A DNA stretch of 64,000 bases from an uncultured bacterium (GTDB taxonomy: Bacteria; Bacteroidota; Bacteroidia; Chitinophagales; Chitinophagaceae): contig CAIXLY010000003.1 in NCBI GenBank assembly GCA_903920455.1, positions 102,304 through 166,303 of the forward strand, written 5' to 3'. The notes beneath the pieces were generated by a model. It was not told the DNA's origin. It did no database searches and saw nothing but the letters and a program-made list of their open reading frames with translations. A program made the translations under genes and the position numbers. Below are positions 60,431-64,000 of the stretch, piece after piece (the first letter of the stretch is position 1; each line of letters begins with the position of its first letter).

Positions 60431-62536
60431 ATGAACTACAAACACGTTTCTTACCTCTGGAATGAATCTGAAGCAAAAAAAATCGAACATGATGAGGTAG
60501 CCCTCTTGATCTATAGATCAAATCTTTTAGGTGCCGATCTGAGATTAACTAATTATGGTGGTGGTAACACTTCATGCAAAGTGATCTCAAAAGACCCCTT
60601 GACCGGAACAGAGACAGAAGTGATGTGGATAAAAGGATCTGGTGGAGATCTTGGAACATTGAAGAAAAGTGGACTTGCCGCTTTATATGTGGATAGACTT
60701 CGAAGCCTTACCAATGTATACCGTGGCATCGCACACGAAGATGAAATGGTAGAGCTTTTTAACCATTGCATATTTGACTTAAGCTCTAAAGCGCCTTCCA
60801 TTGATACCCCACTGCATGGGTTTCTTCCGTTTAAACATATCGACCATCTCCACCCAGATGCTGCAATTGCCATTGCCGCTTCTAAAGACGGAGAAAAAAT
60901 TACAAAAGAACTTTTTAAGGGAACAATTGGTTGGGTAGGTTGGCAAAAACCTGGATTTGACTTAGGGCTTCAATTAAAAAACTGCCTAGACGAGAATCCT
61001 GGAATACGTGGAATCATGCTAGGCTCACATGGATTGTTCACCTGGGGTGATACCGCTTACGAGAGCTATATCAATACACTAGAAGTGATAGAGCAATGTG
61101 CCGAATATCTTGAATCCAATATTGCTAAAAAGTCTCCTGTCTTCGGCGGTGCCAAAATATCAGCTGAGTCACCAGAGAAAAGAAAAGAACAAGCTGCTAT
61201 CCTTGCACCTGTATTGCGCGGACTCTGTTCAACGCATACCCGCATGATTGGACATTTTACCGACGATGCGCGTGTATTGGAGTTCATCAATTCAAATGAC
61301 CTCAATCGTTTAGCTCCTCTGGGAACAAGTTGTCCTGATCATTTTCTTAGAACAAAAATTAGTCCACTTGTTTTACCACTTCAACCTCTTGAAGATCTCA
61401 ATGATGCCAACGCAGTAAAGGCGAAACTCGAAAATTCATTCTCTGCTTATCGAGAAATGTATGCCGAATATTATAACACATGCAAACATCCAAATAGTCC
61501 TGCTATCCGTAATGCCAACCCCGTTGTTCTTCTCTACCCAGGTATTGGCATGTTCACCTTTGCAAAAGACAAACAAACTGCAAGAGTTGCTTCCGAGTTC
61601 TACATCAATGCAATCAATGTGATGAAAGGTGCTGAAGCGATTTCAACATATACATCGCTGCCAAGGCAAGAAGCATTCAATATTGAGTATTGGCTACTTG
61701 AAGAAGCAAAACTTCAGCGCATGCCAAAACCAAAAGCACTAACAGGAAAAATTGCATTGGTTACCGGAAGTGCTGGTGGAATAGGAAAAGCCATTGCAAA
61801 GAAATTTGCTGAAGAAGGTGCATGTGTAATACTCAATGATAATGATGAAGGCAGGCTAGCGGCGGGCGCCATTGAATTTGAAGCCAAATTCAGCAAGGAT
61901 ACATTTACCACAGCTGTAATTGATGTTACTAAAAAAGATACCATAGATAAGGCTTTTGCTCATGCTGCGTTGTATTTTGGTGGAATAGATATTGTGGTTA
62001 ACAATGCGGGCATATCAATTTCAAAACCATTGGAAGAACATTCTGAACAGGACTGGGATCTGCTGTATGACATCCTTGTAAAAGGACAGTTCCTGATCAC
62101 ACAAGCAGGCGTCAAGACAATGAGAAAGCAAGGTGTCGGTGGAGATGTAATCAACATCGTGAGCAAGAATGCACTCGTAAGTGGACCAAACAACGCTGGA
62201 TATGGTTCTGCAAAAGCCGCACAACTTCATCTCAGCAGACTCAACGCAGCAGAGTTAGGGGGCGACAAAATAAGGGTCAATACCGTAAATCCTGATGCAG
62301 TCATAAGCGATAGCAAGATATGGGCAGGAGCTTGGGCAGAAGGTCGCGCAAAAGCATATGGCATTACTGTTGAAGAGCTGCCATCCTTCTATGCAAAACG
62401 AACATTACTCAATGAGATTATTCTTCCAGATGATATTGCCAATGCATGCTTTGCACTTACCGGGGGCTTGCTGAATAAATCAACTGGCAATGTAATCAAT
62501 GTTGATGGTGGAGTAGCTGCAGGATTTGTGAGATAA
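60431..62536 (+). CDS. Bifunctional rhamnulose-1-phosphate aldolase / short-chain alcohol dehydrogenase
   Basis: N-terminal class II aldolase region (TNYGGGNTSCKV, TPLHGFLPFKHIDHLHPDA, GSHGLFTWGDTAYE); C-terminal SDR (GKIALVTGSAGGIGKAIAKKFAEEGA, YGSAKAAQLHLSR). Confidence 0.93.
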   Translation: MNYKHVSYLWNESEAKKIEHDEVALLIYRSNLLGADLRLTNYGGGNTSCKVISKDPLTGTETEVMWIKGSGGDLGTLKKSGLAALYVDRLRSLTNVYRGIAHEDEMVELFNHCIFDLSSKAPSIDTPLHGFLPFKHIDHLHPDAAIAIAASKDGEKITKELFKGTIGWVGWQKPGFDLGLQLKNCLDENPGIRGIMLGSHGLFTWGDTAYESYINTLEVIEQCAEYLESNIAKKSPVFGGAKISAESPEKRKEQAAILAPVLRGLCSTHTRMIGHFTDDARVLEFINSNDLNRLAPLGTSCPDHFLRTKISPLVLPLQPLEDLNDANAVKAKLENSFSAYREMYAEYYNTCKHPNSPAIRNANPVVLLYPGIGMFTFAKDKQTARVASEFYINAINVMKGAEAISTYTSLPRQEAFNIEYWLLEEAKLQRMPKPKALTGKIALVTGSAGGIGKAIAKKFAEEGACVILNDNDEGRLAAGAIEFEAKFSKDTFTTAVIDVTKKDTIDKAFAHAALYFGGIDIVVNNAGISISKPLEEHSEQDWDLLYDILVKGQFLITQAGVKTMRKQGVGGDVINIVSKNALVSGPNNAGYGSAKAAQLHLSRLNAAELGGDKIRVNTVNPDAVISDSKIWAGAWAEGRAKAYGITVEELPSFYAKRTLLNEIILPDDIANACFALTGGLLNKSTGNVINVDGGVAAGFVR

Positions 62537-62573
62537 TTTTTCCCCCTTACCCAAAAGCGATAATAAACTTCCA

Positions 62574-63848
62574 ATGCAGATTGAAACTTCCACCATAGAG
62601 AAGCATAACCAACAATTAATCAAGCAACACAATGCAGATGTTGATCACTTGGCTTCTCGTATTGATGGCGTTGAACTTTTGATTAGTAAGTTAGTCGCAT
62701 TTCAAATTGCTGTTCCTAGCTGGGCACTTGGTACAGGAGGCACTCGCTTCGGAAGATTCTCAGGGCTAGGTGAACCGGGAAGTCTGGAACAAAAAATAGC
62801 AGATGTTGGACTCCTTCATGCGCTTAACCAGTCAAGCGGTGCGATCTCATTGCATATTCCATGGGACATCCCCTCTGACTATAACAAAATAAAGCAACTG
62901 GCATCATCCCACGGACTTCGCTTTGATGCAGTGAATTCCAATACTTTCCAAGATCAACCAGGTCAAGCGCTGAGCTACAAATACGGCTCACTACAGCATG
63001 TCGACAAAGCTGTTCGTAAGCAAGCCATCGGACACAATATTGAAGTAATCAAACATGGTGAACAGCTTGGCTCAAAAGCTCTTACAGTATGGCTTTCGGA
63101 CGGATCCTGTTTTCCTGGTCAGCTCAACTTTAAAAAGGCATTCAAAAATACCTTAGAGAGTTTAGAAGAAATATATGCAGCATTACCAGATGACTGGAAA
63201 ATGTTTATTGAATACAAAGCTTTTGAACCCAATTTCTATTCCATGACAGTAGGAGATTGGGGGCAATCCTATCTCTATGCCAGTAAACTTGGCGCGAAGG
63301 CCAAAACCCTGGTTGACCTCGGGCACCATCTTCCAAATGCAAATATTGAACAGATTGTATCCATATTGATGATGGAGAATAAACTCGCCGGATTTCACTT
63401 TAACGATTCTAAATACGGGGATGATGACCTCACCGTAGGCAGTATCAACCCATATCAACTCTTTCTGATTTTCAATGAACTGGTTGCAGGAATGGATGAA
63501 CTAAAGATGGATCATGCCAATGACCTCGGATGGATGATTGATGCATCACATAATGTAAAAGATCCTTTGGAAGATCTTATACAATCCATCGAAGCGATAA
63601 TGATTGCTTATGCCCAATCCCTCTTGATTAACCGCACTCAGCTTGAGCACGCGCAAATAAACAACGATGTGACGGGTGCGCAAGAAATATTGCAACAAGC
63701 ATACCGAACAGATGTAAGGCCATTGGTTGCCGAAGCAAGGCTCAGGGCTGGTGGTGCATTAAACCCAATTCAACTTTTCAGACAAGCTGGAATCAGAAAT
63801 AAGCTGATCACACAACGCGGGTCGGCAAGCAAAGCAACCGGTTTATGA
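62574..63848 (+). CDS. L-rhamnose isomerase-like sugar isomerase
   Basis: 424 aa; VPSWALGTGGTRFGRF, IPWDIPSDYNKIKQLA, KTLVDLGHHLPNANIEQIV; in rhamnose cluster. Confidence 0.88.
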   Translation: MQIETSTIEKHNQQLIKQHNADVDHLASRIDGVELLISKLVAFQIAVPSWALGTGGTRFGRFSGLGEPGSLEQKIADVGLLHALNQSSGAISLHIPWDIPSDYNKIKQLASSHGLRFDAVNSNTFQDQPGQALSYKYGSLQHVDKAVRKQAIGHNIEVIKHGEQLGSKALTVWLSDGSCFPGQLNFKKAFKNTLESLEEIYAALPDDWKMFIEYKAFEPNFYSMTVGDWGQSYLYASKLGAKAKTLVDLGHHLPNANIEQIVSILMMENKLAGFHFNDSKYGDDDLTVGSINPYQLFLIFNELVAGMDELKMDHANDLGWMIDASHNVKDPLEDLIQSIEAIMIAYAQSLLINRTQLEHAQINNDVTGAQEILQQAYRTDVRPLVAEARLRAGGALNPIQLFRQAGIRNKLITQRGSASKATGL

Positions 63849-64000
63849 AAAATCAACCCGCCATACTGATTTTTGATATTGGTAAAACAAATAAAAAATC
63901 AATTGTATTTGATGAGGCCTACAATGTCCTGCTCGAAGAAGTTACATCATTTCAAGAACTAGAAGATGAAGATGGCTTTCCCTGTGACGACCTAAACGCA
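63845..64000 (+). CDS. FGGY-family sugar kinase (probable rhamnulokinase), 3' truncated by window edge
   Basis: ATG overlaps isomerase stop (ATGA); MKNQPAILIFDIGKTNKKSIVFDEAYNVLLEE. Confidence 0.75.
   Translation, partial: MKNQPAILIFDIGKTNKKSIVFDEAYNVLLEEVTSFQELEDEDGFPCDDLNA

Overview
This window is a chromosomal segment from a Bacteroidota bacterium, probably Chitinophagaceae-like judging from protein families and TAnnTTTG-type promoters. It consists mostly of core genes: comEC, purH, dxs, scpA, frr, split-transketolase N subunit, lolC/E-like permease, rbfA, an MsbA-like ABC exporter, ileS, gyrB, nadC, gpmI, uvrC, hemD, hemW, gpsA. It also carries the type IX secretion/gliding operon gldK-L-M-N, a HmuY + TonB receptor haem-uptake locus with an AraC-type regulator, a second haemoglobin/haem-type TonB receptor, a cobalamin riboswitch with a BtuB-like receptor, and an L-rhamnose catabolic operon that runs off the right edge. 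I saw no rRNA, tRNA, CRISPR array, transposase, integrase or phage genes. Most notable items: (1) an ECF sigma factor followed by a one-gene candidate trans-envelope regulator (cytosolic segment + one TM helix + periplasmic linker + predicted outer-membrane barrel); (2) a DksA/TraR-like protein with a degenerate zinc finger and a ~190-residue histone-H1-like K/A/P tail; (3) a nested inverted-repeat element between hmuY and ileS; (4) an AraC regulator with a five-Cys cluster beside the haem locus; (5) a coiled-coil PD-(D/E)XK protein; (6) a structured-looking leader before dxs. All family calls come from reading the sequence; no database search was run.
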